The notes beneath the pieces are model-generated. The model made no database searches, had not been told where the DNA came from, and worked only from the letters and a program-made list of their open reading frames with translations. A DNA stretch of 64,000 nt from Tetraselmis striata (lineage: Eukaryota; Chlorophyta; Chlorodendrophyceae; Chlorodendrales; Chlorodendraceae), in NCBI GenBank assembly GCA_006384855.1, contig VCJN01002436.1:248001-312000 (forward strand). Direction: 5' to 3'. Positions 61,501 to 64,000 of this stretch are shown here, in pieces. The translations under genes and the position numbers were made by a program. How positions within the stretch are numbered: position 1 is the stretch's first letter; every line of letters begins with the position of its first letter.

Positions 61501-63069
61501 TAGCTATACAGTCTACCATTAAATGGGGTCCGGGGTGCAAAAATAATGAACTGTTTCGCAGCGTCGAAGTGCCGGAATGTACTGTCGGAATGTGTTCCGC
61601 TTTTTATTTGCAGAACTCGCTTGTATTATGTGAGACACGCCGACAGGTGGGGAAAGGGGGGGGCGGGGGGGGGGGGGGGGGGGGGCGTCCGAGGCCCGAG
61701 GTGTCCGACGGTGTCTTACCGCGCCGGGATTGTCTCGGTGATCCTTTGCGAAGACCTCCTCCAGCGCCACCACATGCACAGCGCCCCCTCCCGGAGCAGC
61801 CACCGGCGCCGCCGCAGTTACTGCGGCGATGTGCGCCTGGCGGGCCTCCGCGCTCAGGCCGTGCGCGGCCCCCTCATCGATGTGTAGTGCCTCCAGGCGG
61901 AAGCGCACCTGAGGATGAAAGGGGGGGGGGAGGGGGGATGTCACTTTATGCGAGGGGGTGCAGCAAAACAGCGATTTCTTCATGGCGCGCCCGACGTCCG
62001 TCTGCGACGATCCCTACGGGTACAGCGGGTGCCGACTCGGCAATAGGACACCTGCGGAATATTTTAGCATGGCCTATATAGCCAGCTAGCAGATCAAATT
62101 CAAATAGAGCGGTAGCGAAATTGTACAAGGATTATATTGTCCGCCGAGGCGGGACTGATAAGAACAGCGTGAACAAGAACCTGCCCTGCGTGCCGCCACA
62201 GGTCGAATGTAGACGAATCCATAGCGATATTTTTAAGACGCTGCATGCATGTCCAATCTGAGATTTCTCATAAGGGTTTCTAACTTCTTATAGGCGCGTC
62301 GGTACCCGCATATATCTCGCAGGTATTCGTATGGCCTGCTGCATGCATACAACTATATTGTGAGGCTTATACTATGGCTGCGTATAGGTCCGCACTACCC
62401 GTATATACCGTAAAGCTGCATGTACATGTTGCCACACTGCTGCAGCGACTAGATCATTCGCGCACGTTGATTCCTCCCGCCTACTATGGCTGATTGTGTT
62501 GGGCTGGAGGGAGAGGGACCTACCTTGCTCCGCTCCTTTCGAGCCGACATGGATGAGCGCATGCCGCCGAGCAGGTGCAGCATGGCAGTGGAGCCAACAC
62601 CTGGAGGCGAGGGCAGGTCACGTAGGGTACCCCCGCGACTTGTTAGAGCGTTGCCGCCGCTTCATAATATATGTGTTGGATGGCACACCATGCGACTGAT
62701 TCAATGCCCGGGAGACAGCAACTGCCGCCGTTTACGATTTCGATGTTGAGAAGGAGTCTCTGTCGTCTGGCGCGTCGCACTCGCTTTGTCGCCGTGTCAG
62801 CGACACGTCTGTGTCACCCACGCATGCAGCAGGATAATAGTGCCAACGAAAGGAAGGCGGAGGGGTGTGAAGGCCAAGGGGATGCTCCTGATGTCAGTGA
62901 GTTTGGGTACACGGCCGCGCTGTGCCCCAATGCTCCGTGCTATCATGTGCCCGGATGCTCCATAATAGCACTGCTGGCGGACAGGGGGGCAGACGGTACC
63001 TCCAGAGATGGCGGCCAAGACGAAGTCGCCTTCCACCACAATGCCCTTCCCTCGTGCATTTGGCTGAAC
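58542..63069 (-). CDS. CTU2: Cytoplasmic tRNA 2-thiolation protein 2 (CTU2/NCS2), 5' end not found
   Basis: Exons 5' to 3': 63069-63000, 62600-62524, 61908-61720, 61385-61236, 60574-60429, 59904-59766, 59642-59573, 59150-58960, 58829-58781, 58627-58542; 388 residues, all junctions in phase and no frame breaks. Features in order: GDFVLAAISGG with GSTAML (the degenerate PP-loop), TGREDLI, LGSSATRCAVATIEMTCKGKGYALP, VRDIGSKELALVCH, INRLSAHFVAGLQ, LPSSVPTILGTSSKL, two Cys pairs (LCALC and CCLAC) and the acidic end IAEFLLDEEEDDD. All recall eukaryotic CTU2. With CTU1 and the URM1 sulfur relay it thiolates wobble U34 of certain cytosolic tRNAs. The last intron (58780-58628) starts GC, and phase 1 agrees on both sides. 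The N-terminal zinc-finger part should precede residue 1 of this model and may lie in 63.1-64 kb or beyond the edge. Confidence 0.92.
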
Positions 63070-64000
63070 CTGCGCGCAACAATGACCATAAAACACATGT
63101 CCAGCGATCAGTGCACCGCCGTTCTGAGAGTCATCGGCAAGGTCCGATCATGCATCACCAAAATTGATGTCACTATAATAGCGCTCCTGCACCGGCTCGT
63201 CGATGGCCAGTGACTTCCGCGTCTATTGCTACATCAAGACCTCTCGCTGCCCCCGACACGACCCCTGCCCAAGCCACGACCATTCCGGCCGCCCATGGCT
63301 CGCTCGACGCATGAGATGCCAACAGGAAATGCGGACGGTGGGCCACAACCGCGGAAACCCTGTGACGTCAGCATGGCGTGATCTGCACCCGCCTGCTCTT
63401 TGATCCGCTCCGGCAACATTAGACAATAAGGGAGACTGTTGGTCAATAAGCGAGAAGCTACCCTGATGTGGGCACAGCAGGGTCATATTCACTGTAGACC
63501 GCTTCACGTTTAAGATATCATGGTACAATAAGCAATTGAGCCGGCGTCGGACCGCTAGTACTTGCTGAGGTTGCGCAACCGCCAGGGATAGTGTGCATAT
63601 TATCGCGGTGGTTTTACTGTACGGAGGATGATCATTTCATGATGCCCTGCTTGCTGCTATAGGAATACATTGTACTGACGTCACTACGTGACGACAACAA
63701 AGGGCAGCCTAGTGATAAAATAACCGCGGATAGTTGTAGGTCGCCACTGGGTGTGCCTGACGCAGCAATGAGGAGGCTGCGCTGCGAAGAAAAACCCGCC
63801 CTGCCTGCCGGAGGTAGTCAAATTAAGGAGAGACCAATGTAAGGCTTAAATAAAACAGCAGTGAGACAGCACCCCTAGCGCAGCCCAGCTGTCCTGTAGC
63901 AGGCACTGCTACGATTGCGGGGTCGGTGCTGTGCGTGGAGGGGAAGCACCGCGCTGCGTCCCTCTGCCCAGACCTTGCAGAAGCCATGGAAGCAGACTAA
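63070..64000. other. Right-edge stretch, possibly CTU2 5' introns or exons
   Basis: I could not place the missing N-terminal exon of CTU2, which should encode CxxC-type zinc ligands. The last ~100 bases turn GC-rich and read on the minus strand with Cys-containing short frames, but no confident exon border emerges. Confidence 0.35.

Overview
The window reads as nuclear DNA of a green alga (Chlorophyta). Exons are GC-rich and short, and introns are frequent and rich in long G or C runs. Several products are typical of plants and algae or carry plastid-transit-like N-termini: a plastid COG0354/YgfZ-like protein, a plastid NFU scaffold and a GTP cyclohydrolase II. Several genes have TGTAA, the chlorophyte poly(A) signal, 95-350 nt past the stop. 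No species can be named from the sequence alone.

Nine protein-coding genes can be modelled, eight of which I recognise. From left to right: the 3' end of an RNF14-like RBR ubiquitin ligase (+, 413-2696); a class-3 (Lipase3_N/DAG-lipase type) lipase of 15 exons (-, 3471-12654); the COG0354 folate-binding protein (+, 16521-24783); a two-domain NFU Fe-S scaffold (-, 26528-28424); GTP cyclohydrolase II (+, 29494-31208); an unrecognised multipass membrane protein (+, 38606-39811); a four-ACT-domain protein of the plant ACR type (+, 42616-46764); a GltS/ESS sodium:glutamate symporter (-, 49365-52242); and the tRNA-thiolation subunit CTU2 lacking its 5' end (-, 58542-63069). Exon borders were chosen by splice signals, by phase agreement across each junction and by remembered family sequence. 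Phase agrees at the modelled junctions apart from local 1-nt discrepancies inside conserved exons of the lipase and COG0354 genes.

Between genes lie accessory stretches. One is a degenerate repeat pair at 13.4-16.2 kb. Another is a foldback DNA transposon with ~500-bp arms and a BED-finger remnant at 33.5-35.3 kb. There is a pair of ~265-bp direct repeats at 36.5-37.5 kb, a 287-bp tandem duplication at 47.8-48.4 kb, and a Ty1/copia-type fossil with three LTRs sharing one 5-bp target duplication at 53.3-56.3 kb. Microsatellites, perfect hairpins and degenerate telomere-like repeats are scattered through introns and spacers.

Functionally, three neighbouring genes (COG0354 protein, NFU, GTP cyclohydrolase II) concern cofactor supply, probably in the plastid: Fe-S cluster assembly or repair and flavin synthesis. 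The last two are divergent from a shared 1.07-kb spacer. The rest (ubiquitin ligase, lipase, ACT-domain sensor, transporter, tRNA thiolation) are ordinary dispersed housekeeping genes. No CRISPR, rRNA or convincing tRNA gene was found.
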